Shown: positions 34,755-46,243, numbered from the stretch's first letter. The stretch: DNA of 60,954 nt from Herpomyces periplanetae (GCA_009733715.1 WMKJ01000080.1:1-60954), one strand, 5' to 3'. The notes: a model not told the origin generated them from the letters alone. Numbers and translations are program-made.

Positions 34755-36026
34755 TTAACCTAGAGTATTGCGACTCTTTTCGAGAAAAGCGTATGCCGCA
34801 CGGGCCGCGATACGATACTCTGTATCAAAGCCGAGCATGTTCCCAATTAACGATATATCATGAGGCGCATTCTCACTTATATGTAGCTCAAGTACATTGC
34901 AGGCGGGGGGAGGTACATTTTCAGTGTACAAATCGCCACGACGAATGTCATCGGTTACATAAGCAGAAAGATCAATACGTTTACCGTCGGAATAACGCTC
35001 GGAGAATGCTATAAGATCCTGAAATAAAACTTCGGCACTACCGGTTTGAACGAATAAGGGAGTACGAGTTTTAAAGGGTACGTATATAGGTGAAATATAA
35101 GGATTAATAGGATCGATTTCCCAGTGTTTGACTGCCCTATTTGATGTACAAAAATCCCATGCACCCAAGGAGCCAAACATAGATACAACGTAGTCCGACC
35201 CGCGATTAGGAGTCAGGGCTACGTTAGCCGGGTTTGCGGCCATGACTAGATCGATCCAAGGAGACCAGAGAAAAGCACAAGCGGGTTGGGGAAGATCAAA
35301 TTGTTTACCATACTCCTGTATGAAGCGTAGCAATGCAAGAACTAGATTGCCACCGGCAGAATCTCCGGAAAAGGTAATTCGACTAGCGGGAATGTGTAAA
35401 TCATTTAGCAAGTATAGGTAACAAGCGAGACCATCTTGTAGAGGTGCAGGAAATTGCCCATTTTTATGGCAAGCCAATCTATACTGAGAAGAGAAGCAAT
35501 ATTTAATGCCGGTTTCTGTAAGGATTGTACGAACAAGATATCCGGAATCATCTTCGCGACCATCTCCCATAATGTAAGCACCACCATGAAAATGTAATAG
35601 GACATCAACGTTTGAACCATTTTGGGAGTCTAACAAAGATGACTTGGATGATTGCCCCACGAAAGGCGTAGGAAACCATGTTCCACCGACAGTACTAGGC
35701 TTAATAGTACTTTTAAGTGGTCCAACAAGATATTTATCATCGAGAGGACTTATGGTAACGAAGCGGTCCTTTTCGCTTTTGGGTTGAAGGGAAAGTGCCG
35801 GATGATAATCAATAGAGCAGAACCCAGCTAGGTAAAGACGAATTAATCTAACTGCAACAGCTTGATAATAAGACCAGTGAATGTTTGGACGAAAACATGG
35901 TATAACATAAAAGAAAATGATTAATATAAATTTGTAAGTTTCTGAAAATAATGATAAAAATCGGTCGACAAGTGTAAATTTTGGACGAGTATAACAGGGT
36001 TCAGGATACACATAGCCAGACGGCAT
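34755..36026 (-). CDS. HSL-type alpha/beta hydrolase (lipase/esterase), membrane-anchored
   Basis: Single-exon, 423 residues. It carries the oxyanion motif LLHFHGGAYIMG (about 143-154), the nucleophile elbow FSGDSAGGNLVLALL (Ser about 221), the acid in LFVQTGSAEVLFQD and the His in ENAPHDI, all in the order of the hormone-sensitive lipase family. An N-terminal hydrophobic segment (KFILIIFFYVIPCF, about residues 32-45) suggests an ER membrane anchor. This architecture matches fungal steryl-acetate hydrolases such as Say1 and related arylacetamide-deacetylase-like enzymes. The substrate is not determined by the sequence. The canonical HGGG is HGGA here. It lies 335 bp downstream of SEC7 in the same orientation, with its own CRE-like promoter site at 36257. 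Confidence 0.82.
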   Translation of the reverse strand: MPSGYVYPEPCYTRPKFTLVDRFLSLFSETYKFILIIFFYVIPCFRPNIHWSYYQAVAVRLIRLYLAGFCSIDYHPALSLQPKSEKDRFVTISPLDDKYLVGPLKSTIKPSTVGGTWFPTPFVGQSSKSSLLDSQNGSNVDVLLHFHGGAYIMGDGREDDSGYLVRTILTETGIKYCFSSQYRLACHKNGQFPAPLQDGLACYLYLLNDLHIPASRITFSGDSAGGNLVLALLRFIQEYGKQFDLPQPACAFLWSPWIDLVMAANPANVALTPNRGSDYVVSMFGSLGAWDFCTSNRAVKHWEIDPINPYISPIYVPFKTRTPLFVQTGSAEVLFQDLIAFSERYSDGKRIDLSAYVTDDIRRGDLYTENVPPPACNVLELHISENAPHDISLIGNMLGFDTEYRIAARAAYAFLEKSRNTLG

Positions 36027-36256
36027 TGTTCTGATAAAGAGAAGTTAATAAGAGTAATTCAAATTATTAAACGAAATGCAAGCAAATTTAAAACCTTGAA
36101 AAGATAAGTTTAAAGAAAAAGTAAACGTGTTAAATGGATTATTTTTTAAGAAAAAATTAAATTTATTGTTTAAAAAAGAAACAAGCTCAAAGTCTGCATG
36201 TACTTGCCGAGGAAAGTGCAATACACTACCAAGGGAAGGAGCAGCCCGAAGATAAA

Positions 36257-36264
36257 TGACGTCA
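36257..36264. promoter_or_regulatory. CRE-like palindrome TGACGTCA
   Basis: A perfect 8-bp cAMP-response-element palindrome, about 231 bp upstream of the hydrolase ATG, in the 335-bp gap (36027-36361) that otherwise shows no gene. Such sites are bound by Atf1/Sko1-type bZIP factors in fungi. Chance occurrence cannot be excluded for a single copy. Confidence 0.4.
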
Positions 36265-36361
36265 CGAGAAGTGGAGAAGGAGCAATAAGCAGTATGAACA
36301 AAAAAGGAATGTGATGAAGAAATTTGGGGGAAGGAGGTGTGTGAGATGGGATGGATTGACC

Positions 36362-39300
36362 TTATTCGTGGGAGCTCGGTGAGATGAGACGAGACGAGGG
36401 GTTCTGTTGAGGAACGATAAGATGAAAGATTCGAGCGGTGACAGTGCAAAGAGCTCTTTGAAGTTCCGGAGTTAGCTCTTTGGAGAGTAGTTGAAGAATT
36501 AATGGAGCAAAAATTTCAGAATGTTGAATAAATTCAGGTTGTGGAAATGCAGCGTATCCTTCCAATACATCAACTACAACGGGCCTCCATGTAGCTATGT
36601 TACGTCTTTGAGATTCAGGGTCTAATTGAAGAAAACCCTTAATAATATCTAAACATAAGGGTAATAGTGCACGTTCAGTTTGCTGACGATTTGCAGTACG
36701 TTCTTCCCCCTGATCAAGATACATTCTAAATAGTATTGAAACGTAGACACTTGCTGAACCGGATTCCTGTTTAAGTAAGTTTGGTGGTTGCTTCATAAAA
36801 CCCTCCCGGAATAAACGATCACGCAAGTTCCAATCTTCGTTAAATCTTCGGGCAAAAAGATAAGATTTCTTAAGGAGCACCATTAATCTAAGTAGTTCAG
36901 ATGATGGAATACAAGTGTACACTTCATCATTGGTAAATAAATCGTGAACGGTTTCAATCATGAGTAATTGAAGTACACATTTCGTAATAATTTGATTAAA
37001 AAATCTCCTACGAGCTGATGTCACCACCGGAGTAACCTTTTGAGTTTCATTATCAGATCGACAATTCTCGTAATCATATCCAAGGGAATTTCCGGGTAAA
37101 GAAGTAACTTGATTAGGTGGTGAACACACTGATGATTGATCCGTAACCGTTTCTACAGCTGTGCGGGAATCCAGTTGGTTGGGATTTTCACCGGTTGATG
37201 ATGATGAGGTTGGACGAGAAATTAATTCTAGTGAAGGAGATGTTTTACCTGGACGACTTATCGCTGAAGTTTCCGGTGAACTTTCCAAACTATGAACGGG
37301 TGAAAGAGGTGAATGATTCTCATCATTTAAGATCATACTTGCAGATATTTGTGATGATGAAGGTGAACGATGGAGTGAACTTGAATGAGATTGTGACCTA
37401 GAGCGATCTTGACCTTGAGAAGGTGGTGGTGGTAACGTAGAGGCCGAAAACAATGCTGCCGCTTCAGTTCTCGCAAATAGTTTAACAAATGCATCCACTA
37501 TTTTATGCCAATGAGATTGGTTAAACTTGTTCACATTTTTCACAATCAGTTGCTGTAAACAATTAGAGCCGATTCGTGCTAATGTATCGTTTTCTTGACA
37601 TACGCAAAGTGCCAATAAATCTAGAAAACGATCCAGCATGAATTCAAGTGAGTGAAAAAAGTGCGTAAACAAGTGTATCAATTTACGCAAAGCTTGGATC
37701 ATAGTAGTTGATAACCACACGGAAAAATCTTCATTGTTAACAACCTTGGACATTTCCGACTTGGATTTAAGTACCATAAAAATTGGATATAAAAGTTTCT
37801 TCCATAGTGTATCCCAAAATTCCAAATTAAATGATGTCCCGTAACAAATTAATGAATCGAACAAGTACTTGAGTGCACGAGACCTCACTTCCAAATCTTC
37901 CCCCGTCATAATTATATCGTGAAATGAAAAGAATATTGGTAACCAAAACTGCCGGTGAAGATCTGATGTATGAATGTCCCATAACGTCGTTCCCGTTGTA
38001 GTAGTGCACGATGAGTTTAAGTTAACTTTTGTATCCGATTTTACAGCTGTACATTTATCAGTCGGCGAAATTATATCCATTGTCGCATCGCAGCCAGTCT
38101 GACCTTCCCATGACCCGTTTGTAGTCGTATCCACTGTCGTAGCAATTGGTTCTGCAGTTTTTGTAGCTTTCTCTCGCAAATTTAAAACTTCTCCAAAGCT
38201 AGCATCAATAATTTCAATTGCTTTTAGAGATTTCCTCTGAAATTTCATATTTTTGGAAAACTGCGTTAAGCAATACATTAAATCGCTAAATGACCCTTGT
38301 GCAACAACCACACTAAACCTTTCTCGATATATCTTCATCACATTGTCATACGCCATACTGTACAAGGATTCATTAGTTCCTTGAGCTGCTAGAGAAAATA
38401 CTTCAAACATACTTCTCCATCCACTTCGAATATTTTCTCCGCGAACTTGAATCATTTGTGTTAAACACCTTAATATCATGTCCTTAACTTGTAGTGAATT
38501 AGTGTTCATCATTATATGCTTGAACGGTTCAAGGAATTGTTTCTGGAATTTAAATCTTGCCAGTTCTTCAATTTCAAGAAATCTCATGCTTAATTGTCTT
38601 AAACTATCCAAAGCAAACGAGATAATTGGCCCGTGTGTACTGCACCCGACCTGATTAAAATGTTCCCCAAGTACCGTCCAAATATTCTTCCATTCAAACC
38701 GAACCCTCACCATGTTATACTCACTGACTTCAACAATCTTTTGTAGGCTGTAAGTTCGCGGTGAATCACACTCTCCTGATGAAAGGATTTCTTGCCAGCT
38801 AACTTGGCATAGATTCTTCACAAAATAAACCACCGCATCACCCGTTAAATTTGCAGAATTCGTGAATATTCGGTCTACACTTCGCACAATTTCTACAGAT
38901 CGGGATTTCTCCCCTACCTCTCGTTGGTATGGAATACTTAGATTTCTCGAACCTCCTCCACTTCCCGTGCTACCACTGTGCACTGACATATCTCGTGTGC
39001 GATTTCCAACTTTTTCATTCTTTGCCTTGCTTTGCCTTCTATCACTGTCCATCATAACCATCATCATCTTAGCATTCATCTTGGTAACATCCGGAACATT
39101 TCTCTCATCAACGCCTGTGCTAATTAATTGAAGTCGATCTAATTGTGATATATTGGTGAGTATTTCTCTCCATGAATCCTTCAAGTAATTCCCTTCCTGA
39201 TATCCGATTTCCAATAGAACCTTGAGAGCTTCGATACTCTTTCCAGTCATTTCACTTAAATTATACAGTTGCGTACTCTTTGATATAGAAGAAACAAATG

Positions 39301-42300
39301 CTTGTTTTGGATCATCTAAATCAAACATGCAAGCAATTCGTATGGCTAATCGTTGGCCTTCTAAACTTAATCTGACACTTTGAAGTTCTACGGAATTCTG
39401 GGTATGAGCTGCTAAAGCTGTTAAAAACGACATCCAAGTATTCTGGAACATTGGCCCAACATGCTTTGACGATGTTGCTGGTATGAACCTGTTACCGCTA
39501 ACTTCAATGTTTCCATTACCCCCTCCGTCGCTTCCAGCTAATTTTGAAAAGTTTCGCTTTTCAGCTCTTACCAGTCGTTTGTACATGTGTTCCGTACGAT
39601 TTGAGATTTCTTCTGATGTTTGGCAATAAATTTCTCTCTGCCAGTCCCTTCCAGAGCCTGCTAAGGACTCCCCAATTGTAGCAGCCAACCCTTTACTATG
39701 CATTGATATTTGACCAAGGTTTATGGCCGTTTCACGCTCAGTATCTAGAACTATCTCATGAGATGCAATTTCTTCAAATATCCCCCGCAAATAATCATCT
39801 GGCAAGTCATTATTGTCATTGATTCCTCGATTGTTTTTAATAAAGTCTTTATAAGTCATTCGTCGTCCTCTGACTTTCGAGCTATGTTGATCCGTGTTAA
39901 GCATTATCACCGAATACGCTAAAACGTATGCTGTATCTGCATTAGCAAATGCCGTTGGATTCCCCGCCATATACCGTTCGGCAAACTTAAGCATGAAACG
40001 ATCGATTTTTTGGGCCTCGCCCGGTAATCGAAAACTTTGTAAAAAATGTCGCAATGCATCGACAAAGCGTGTTTGTCTAAAGTCCATCATATCCACGAAA
40101 GAGTGCATAACAATAATACTTTCAGGATCCCCTTCCCCTAAAAATTCCCCCAATGTTGCTTTATTTAAACTCTCCAAATTTTCATGTAAAAATTTTGCAA
40201 TTTCCCCGGCTGATCGACTTTGAATAAAGCCTTCTTCAACTAGAGCCTTTAAACCTCGATGAGGCTTAAAATTAAAAAGTCGTATAGCGTTATCCAAGGC
40301 TGTTTTTCGAAGTTTTTCCTGTTCCAAATGACTAGGATCGTCTTCAGCAATGGACCATCCTCCACTTGCAGTTCCACGACATCCTGGATCCCCATTAACA
40401 CCACCTACTGAAACGCTTGAAAATGCTAGACCTTCAACTGAACCATTGAAATCTTCATGATGCTCACCAGTGGTTCCTCCTGTTTGTGAATTAGCCTGAC
40501 CCCATGCAATTAACGACTTGAGTATTTTAACCAAAATGTACAAGGAATCTTCCTTTAGAGAATACTCAAAATTCAGTGACTGATCTAGTTCAGCTTGACC
40601 TGATGTCCATATCATGAGAAAGGGTGGTAAACATTCCATGTTTTGCCAATGGCCACTATTAAAATTGTCCTTGCTTCGAGCATCCTGATACGCATGTTGT
40701 TGTGCTGGCGTAGCTTGTACATTGATGCTAGAAATGCGCGATAAATGTTCAATTATTCGTTGGAATAAGTTATCCAATGCGGTTCTATCGCAGTCATAAT
40801 TTAAATAAATTTCAACCAAAGCTCGTGGATTTACGGCTAACCGTTCAAAGATCCGTAGAACATATAGTTTTTGTGAAGTTGGTGCAGCTCTCTTCTCCAA
40901 GATTGAAAAGTACACTTCCTTCATAAAAACAGCAATTTCCTTTTTCAAGACATCTCGCAAATGGGTTAAAACCAGCCAAAATATTTCGCATGATACCTCA
41001 AATATTCTGCCAACTGTGCACGCAGCATTCCGGCTTAAGCTAAGGCAAAGATGCTGCTTAATTGCCTGAATGAAGGACGTAGGTTCATCATCCGCACTAC
41101 TGCGTATACGAGCCATTGGGGACGTAAGTGTCGCAACGTGGTTGTACAATATGAAATGAATCACATGAAGTGATAGCAATTTAGAGCGCATGATGGGTGA
41201 CTTTAGGTCATAAGTCTGATCAGGGGGCACAGATTTTGTGCTCAAACGGCACATGGCACGAAATACAAGGTATGCATCACGGATAAAGATATCACTTTCA
41301 TTATCCGGAGATTTAACAGTTTCCCCATCCCCAGGCTGATGGGATGAACGCGAGGAACGACGCCCTATTCCAAGAGATTTTGGTGATACCCGTGTTACTA
41401 AAGTGGGAGCGTTGTCATGAATTTGACCGTCGTCAAAGGTTTGAAGCGTTGTTGTGGATTCACTTGTTCTTTTGACTGTGTCAGTTGTGAATGCAGTAGA
41501 ATCGTTAGCGGCGAGACTATCGGAACAACTTTCAGAAGGACGACTTTGCTTGGTAGAGTCGTCAGAGTTAACATTGGAATCAAGACTATCATCTTTGGGG
41601 CCTGATAGTATTGATGGAGTTGTGTAACTCGATCGTAACGTTAAGTTTGTTCTAACTCTTTCAAAGACCATATTAACCATTTGGGTTAAAGCACCTTGGG
41701 CGACACTTTGAATTTCGTTGGACCTGGATAACAAAATTATATTGTAGATTAAACGTATAGCTTTAAGTAAACCGGAACCGTGTACTATAAAGCGATCATT
41801 TAGAACAGCGGCTAATAAAGACTTAACGATTTGAAGTTGGATCTCAGTTGAAGTAGTTTCATTTTGAAATGAGCCACAGATGGTATCAATAGAGCGTTCG
41901 ATTAATGAAGGTTCGATAATAGATTGCTCAGAAGTAGCTTGGGGGGGTGCAGAGAATACGGAAAAGCTGATGAGCTTGCCTATACAGTCAATTGCAGCGG
42001 TAACAATTTGAACAGAGTGAGAAGAAGCAGCTAAGCGTAATGGCTCGAAGAGTATATTGGGATCAACGGATGAAGAATCATCAGTGAGAGATAAAGCGGT
42101 TAAAGCGGTACGAGTAGCCTCACCAAGGGCTTTATTTTTATGGGCATCTTTAGAGCTGGCGATAGTTTCGAGGACAGAGGTGACGAATACGGGAGAGCAG
42201 TGAGTAGAGTTTAAAGTGGCGACAGTAACGGTGGTAGAAATAGAATCTGTACGGGGACGACTGGGTAAACGGATATCAGATTTATAAACTGGGCTTAGAT

Positions 42301-42541
42301 ATTCGGAAGAAGGATCGGTAGTGTTGTGGTCAGGAGGAGACTTTGAACGGTGATGGTGGAATGAAGATTTTGAACAATCTATGGTGATATTGTTAGACTC
42401 AATGGACACAGCTGGAATAGAGGGAGAATTAGATTCAATAGATGAGTGATTAACATTTTCCAAGTCCTTAACCGGTGCGGTAGGTTTCCAAGTCGGTTCA
42501 GGGCGTGATGTGTTAACGTTGGTAGAAGTATCGTCAACCAT
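36362..42541 (-). CDS. SEC7: Sec7, trans-Golgi ARF guanine-nucleotide exchange factor
   Basis: Large BIG/Sec7-type ARF-GEF, 2,059 residues (yeast Sec7 has 2,009), encoded without an intron. Domain order is canonical: low-complexity N-terminus, DCB domain (about 130-330), HUS domain (about 520-690) ending before KPHRGLKALVEEGFI, and the Sec7 catalytic domain about 750-940. The catalytic domain has the glutamic finger in ATLGEFLGEGD and the loop FRLPGEAQKIDRFMLKFAERY. HDS1-4 helical repeats follow (for example ILSSGECDSPRTYSLQKIVE, and FLQLDPESQRRNIATWRPVV). Ser-rich insertions occur near 395-440 and 1690-1800. It activates Arf1 for vesicle formation at the trans-Golgi. ATG 42541 opens the frame. 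The absence of introns in 6.2 kb is unusual next to its intron-bearing neighbours. Confidence 0.96.
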   Translation of the reverse strand: MVDDTSTNVNTSRPEPTWKPTAPVKDLENVNHSSIESNSPSIPAVSIESNNITIDCSKSSFHHHRSKSPPDHNTTDPSSEYLSPVYKSDIRLPSRPRTDSISTTVTVATLNSTHCSPVFVTSVLETIASSKDAHKNKALGEATRTALTALSLTDDSSSVDPNILFEPLRLAASSHSVQIVTAAIDCIGKLISFSVFSAPPQATSEQSIIEPSLIERSIDTICGSFQNETTSTEIQLQIVKSLLAAVLNDRFIVHGSGLLKAIRLIYNIILLSRSNEIQSVAQGALTQMVNMVFERVRTNLTLRSSYTTPSILSGPKDDSLDSNVNSDDSTKQSRPSESCSDSLAANDSTAFTTDTVKRTSESTTTLQTFDDGQIHDNAPTLVTRVSPKSLGIGRRSSRSSHQPGDGETVKSPDNESDIFIRDAYLVFRAMCRLSTKSVPPDQTYDLKSPIMRSKLLSLHVIHFILYNHVATLTSPMARIRSSADDEPTSFIQAIKQHLCLSLSRNAACTVGRIFEVSCEIFWLVLTHLRDVLKKEIAVFMKEVYFSILEKRAAPTSQKLYVLRIFERLAVNPRALVEIYLNYDCDRTALDNLFQRIIEHLSRISSINVQATPAQQHAYQDARSKDNFNSGHWQNMECLPPFLMIWTSGQAELDQSLNFEYSLKEDSLYILVKILKSLIAWGQANSQTGGTTGEHHEDFNGSVEGLAFSSVSVGGVNGDPGCRGTASGGWSIAEDDPSHLEQEKLRKTALDNAIRLFNFKPHRGLKALVEEGFIQSRSAGEIAKFLHENLESLNKATLGEFLGEGDPESIIVMHSFVDMMDFRQTRFVDALRHFLQSFRLPGEAQKIDRFMLKFAERYMAGNPTAFANADTAYVLAYSVIMLNTDQHSSKVRGRRMTYKDFIKNNRGINDNNDLPDDYLRGIFEEIASHEIVLDTERETAINLGQISMHSKGLAATIGESLAGSGRDWQREIYCQTSEEISNRTEHMYKRLVRAEKRNFSKLAGSDGGGNGNIEVSGNRFIPATSSKHVGPMFQNTWMSFLTALAAHTQNSVELQSVRLSLEGQRLAIRIACMFDLDDPKQAFVSSISKSTQLYNLSEMTGKSIEALKVLLEIGYQEGNYLKDSWREILTNISQLDRLQLISTGVDERNVPDVTKMNAKMMMVMMDSDRRQSKAKNEKVGNRTRDMSVHSGSTGSGGGSRNLSIPYQREVGEKSRSVEIVRSVDRIFTNSANLTGDAVVYFVKNLCQVSWQEILSSGECDSPRTYSLQKIVEVSEYNMVRVRFEWKNIWTVLGEHFNQVGCSTHGPIISFALDSLRQLSMRFLEIEELARFKFQKQFLEPFKHIMMNTNSLQVKDMILRCLTQMIQVRGENIRSGWRSMFEVFSLAAQGTNESLYSMAYDNVMKIYRERFSVVVAQGSFSDLMYCLTQFSKNMKFQRKSLKAIEIIDASFGEVLNLREKATKTAEPIATTVDTTTNGSWEGQTGCDATMDIISPTDKCTAVKSDTKVNLNSSCTTTTGTTLWDIHTSDLHRQFWLPIFFSFHDIIMTGEDLEVRSRALKYLFDSLICYGTSFNLEFWDTLWKKLLYPIFMVLKSKSEMSKVVNNEDFSVWLSTTMIQALRKLIHLFTHFFHSLEFMLDRFLDLLALCVCQENDTLARIGSNCLQQLIVKNVNKFNQSHWHKIVDAFVKLFARTEAAALFSASTLPPPPSQGQDRSRSQSHSSSLHRSPSSSQISASMILNDENHSPLSPVHSLESSPETSAISRPGKTSPSLELISRPTSSSSTGENPNQLDSRTAVETVTDQSSVCSPPNQVTSLPGNSLGYDYENCRSDNETQKVTPVVTSARRRFFNQIITKCVLQLLMIETVHDLFTNDEVYTCIPSSELLRLMVLLKKSYLFARRFNEDWNLRDRLFREGFMKQPPNLLKQESGSASVYVSILFRMYLDQGEERTANRQQTERALLPLCLDIIKGFLQLDPESQRRNIATWRPVVVDVLEGYAAFPQPEFIQHSEIFAPLILQLLSKELTPELQRALCTVTARIFHLIVPQQNPSSRLISPSSHE

Positions 42542-44359
42542 TGAGTATAAAGTTTGTAAGGAGAAACGAATCTATTAACAAGCATAACAGTATGCTTTTG
42601 ACAGTCCAAGAGTGTTAATTTGAGTTTAGAGTATATCAAAATAATCGTAGTAGATTTAACCGACAAATAGATGTGAGGACAAGTGTGACAATCAATCTAA
42701 GCGGTAATGGAAAATTTTGTTAATAAAAGAAACGCATTATTACCATCATTATTACCGTCAACATTATAGTAAGGTAAAATACGAAAAAGATGATTATTTG
42801 TGATAAGTTAAAACGATACACGGCATAGTGTAAAGTCGGTATATTAAAGAAGAAGATCAGGTTGGAAAAGTAATGCAAGTTTGACACGAAAAAAGTGAAA
42901 TCATTGAAAGCTCAAAGGGAAAAATGTATTGGCAAGCACCGCCACACCTATGAGATGTATAAGTCTCCCACTGCTTAGTAAGATGTCACGTGCCGTAGTG
43001 GTGGAGGTGGCGATGAATGGTTAAGGGACGTTTGATATTTGGGATAAAATTTAGAAGAATAGTATGGAAATGTTATGATCGATTAACTGGGAGGTTTTTT
43101 ATGTAGGTTCACAGTTAGTCGTTTGGTTTGCGTGATGTGTTAATGATGGTACGGTATGGATGATTTAAATTCCTCTTCAGTTAACACCGAGGTAAAATAA
43201 GTTTGGCTGTAAATGTTTCGAAACAAGTGTCCTTGAAATATTTAAGATTGTCGAGTCATCGATTAAATTTTTTTAAATGACGTGCTTGATATTAGAGGCT
43301 TGTTTGGGACGATTTACCTGTGTCAAGTTTCCAAATAATTACGAGATATAGAGAAAAGGAAGAAGGGGTAGAATACGTCGGCTATAGAGTTGAAGTGTAA
43401 ACCGTTAGTTAAGAAACTGCTACGCAGACACAAAAATTTAGCTATATCAAACAAAATTTATATAATTCTAAATAAATCAAAAAATGGGTAAATTAGCGTT
43501 TTACGAACAATGGCATAATATTACAAAAAGGACAAAATTAACCTTAACGGGAGATAAGGTTCACGATTTAAGGATTATCATGACTTGTTAGGGAAATGAC
43601 GAATTTGAATAGGTTTAGATAGTTATAACTTGATTCAACATAACATCCAAATAATTCCAAATTCAAATTAGTGAAAGTATTGAGTAATTTCATTTACCAC
43701 GGGATAATGATATCCTATACACACCCCAAAACAGACGTGTTTTCAGGTCAGTGCAGGGATGTAATTTGCGTGCTGTGACTGAAATCAAGTATAACACTAA
43801 TAGAGCGACTTGACACAAATATCACCATTCCATCTAGCAGATCAATCAGAGGTAAGATTTACCGTTTATCAAAGATAGCATTGCATGTATGAATACGAGT
43901 GCAGAGAGATTTAGACATTAACGGTACACATTTTATTACTACAGGCGATAAAACACAGTGAACAAATAGTCCAACGTATAATTTAAATAGTCTTACAAAT
44001 GATAAATTTGACCAAAAAATAATCCCAACCCTCGCATTTAAGCATTTAGAGTGTCCAGGAAAAATAATCGTAAAAGTTGGAATGAAAGAAGAAAAACCAA
44101 ATTTCCCGTTAACTGCGCGTGGGATTAAAACGGCGAAGCTGAGGGCCGGAAAATATAATTACCGTAGCCAAACCATTCCGCTCTTGCCACAGAAGGCGTG
44201 GCGCAGGGGCCTGGATTAATTTTGACGGGGAGAAGGGAATTCTAAGGGGAAAAGTCCTTCTTGAACAATTAATTCTTGTAATATTTCCTTTTTTACAGTT
44301 TAACATCGCGTAGAATTATTGTCAATTATCTTGTCTAAAATTTTTTGGTTCACACAAGT
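42542..44359. other. Divergent promoter region, SEC7 / PDH-E2 (1.8 kb)
   Basis: No gene seen. GCACCGCCACACC at 42936-42948, CACGTG at 42987-42992 and GGTGGCG at 43006-43012 repeat the arrangement found at 31932-31982. AATGACGTG lies near 43276. GC-richer sequence just before the E2 gene (44110-44240) includes GGCGTGGCGC. Confidence 0.5.
42940..43012. promoter_or_regulatory. CGCCAC - CACGTG - GTGGCG composite
   Basis: Same parts and order as at 31932-31982 but more widely spaced: CGCCAC 42940-42945, CACGTG 42987-42992, GTGGCG 43007-43012. It lies about 400-470 bp upstream of the SEC7 ATG. Confidence 0.5.
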
Positions 44360-46243
44360 ATGATTGGACCATTTACCAAAATTTGCTCTCGCGCTTCGCG
44401 GAGTATTACCATCTCTCAGTCCTTCTACGGTTCATCACGGTAAGTTAATACCGTATATCATCAATTACACACACTTAAATTATTCAAGACCCGATTCACT
44501 CATATGTGTTTTACACGTAGCAGTCACGTTAACCTGGCCGCTATATTACTAGCTCGTTTCTATGCTTCAAAAGGTTCGTTCTACCCTTTTCATTTTGTTA
44601 GCCTGGTGTTCTACCGTCCCTCTTGATTGTATCATGTTAATGTCACGTGAATGGACGGAAGTTTTGTTGAAGGTTTGGTGGCGTGGGACGACTTGTGGAC
44701 AATGTTTGCGTAACTGTTGATAGAATTAAGTTAATATGAGGATATTCAGCATTACCAAGTCATACAATTATTCCCATGCCGGCTTTGTCTCCAACAATGA
44801 CAATGGGAGGAATTGGTGTATGGCAAAAGAAACCCGGTGATCGTTTATCACCGGGTGACGTTCTGGTGGAAATTGAAACTGATAAAGCACAAATGGATTT
44901 TGAGTTTCAAGACGAGGGAGTTTTGGCCAAAATTCTCCGGGAAACTGGTTCTAAGGATGTTACAGTTGGGAGTGTAAGTTTTGGAGAGATCAGATGATGA
45001 TTATGAATATTATTTAAGTTTTACATTTGTGGAAACTGATTACTCATAATTGAATATTTAGCCAATTGCAGTTTTTGTTGAAAGTGAAGAGGATGTTGCA
45101 GCATTTGAAAATTTTACAGCTGAGGACGCTGGAGGTACACCGGTGAGCGATAAAGGTGACAGTCAATCAGAACGATCTACTGTGGTACCGAGTAACGCCA
45201 ACGATAGTGGTAGTGAGAGTACCCAAGAAGTTGATAAGTCATCGGATTCAATTACATTGGCAGTGGAGAGTGAAAGTTCGGAATCTGAAGGTTCAGATGG
45301 TTACGTACAACCAGCCTTAGATCGTGAACGGTTAATTTCACCGGCAGCGCGGAAATTGGCTTTGGAAAAAGGTATACCGATTGATCAAGTCGTTGGTAGC
45401 GGAAACAATGGCCTTATACTTCCAGAAGACGTTGAAAAGTTTTCGGGCACAGCGAATAGCTCAACGGGTGCAAGGTCAGGAACGGATGGGGGACGGACGA
45501 CAATAGGGATATACGAAGATTTGGATATTTCGTCGATGCGAAGTGTTATTGCTAATCGATTGATTGAATCTACGCAACAAAATCCACATTATTTTGTTAG
45601 CTCGAGTATTTCAGTTACGAAACTGCTAAAACTTCGTGCAGCGTTGAATTCATCGAGTAATGGAACGTTTAGACTATCGTTGAACGATATAATAATTAAA
45701 GCAGTATCGTTAGCAGCGCGAAAAGTTCCAGCGGTGAATTCATCATGGCGCAGTGTTAACGGGAAAAATGTGATTCGGCAGTATAATACGGTTGATGTTT
45801 CGGTGGCCGTAGCGACATCAACAGGACTTATAACGCCTATAGTTGAGAATGCCGATACACTGGGGTTACAGGAAATCAGTAAACGTGTGAAATATCTCAG
45901 CGGCTTGGCTCGAGAGGGTGGACTTAAACCTGAGCAATACCAAGGTGGCACTATTACGATATCAAACATGGGAATGAACCCGGCCGTAGAGCGCTTTACC
46001 GCTATAATTAATCCACCTCAAGCAGCCATTATTGCCGTGGGCACGGTACGCAAAGTTGCCGTACCAGCAAATATGGATAATACAATGATAAAGGATGACT
46101 TAACGACGAATAACGTACGTTGGGATGATCAAATAACGATAACATGTAGCTTTGATCATAAAGTTGTCGATGGTGCAGTAGGGGCAGAGTTTATTGGCGA
46201 ACTGAGAAGATTGATGGAAAATCCTTTTGAAATGTTACTGTGA
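44360..46243 (+). CDS. LAT1: Dihydrolipoamide acetyltransferase, E2 of pyruvate dehydrogenase
   Basis: Core subunit of mitochondrial pyruvate dehydrogenase. Four exons (44360-44439, 44521-44573, 44750-44973, 45062-46243; introns 81, 176 and 88 nt), 512 residues. The first two exons give a basic, Ser/Arg-rich presequence ending ARFYASK. One lipoyl domain follows: [13 protein letters not shown] with the lipoylated Lys90 in [11 protein letters not shown]. After an acidic Ser-rich linker comes the E1/E3-binding domain ([17 protein letters not shown]), and then the catalytic domain with [19 protein letters not shown] and the active-site [15 protein letters not shown] (His485, Asp489). The first two exons are only 80 and 53 nt. 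A TCACGTGA lies within intron 2 (44643-44650), followed by GGTGGCG. Confidence 0.95.
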
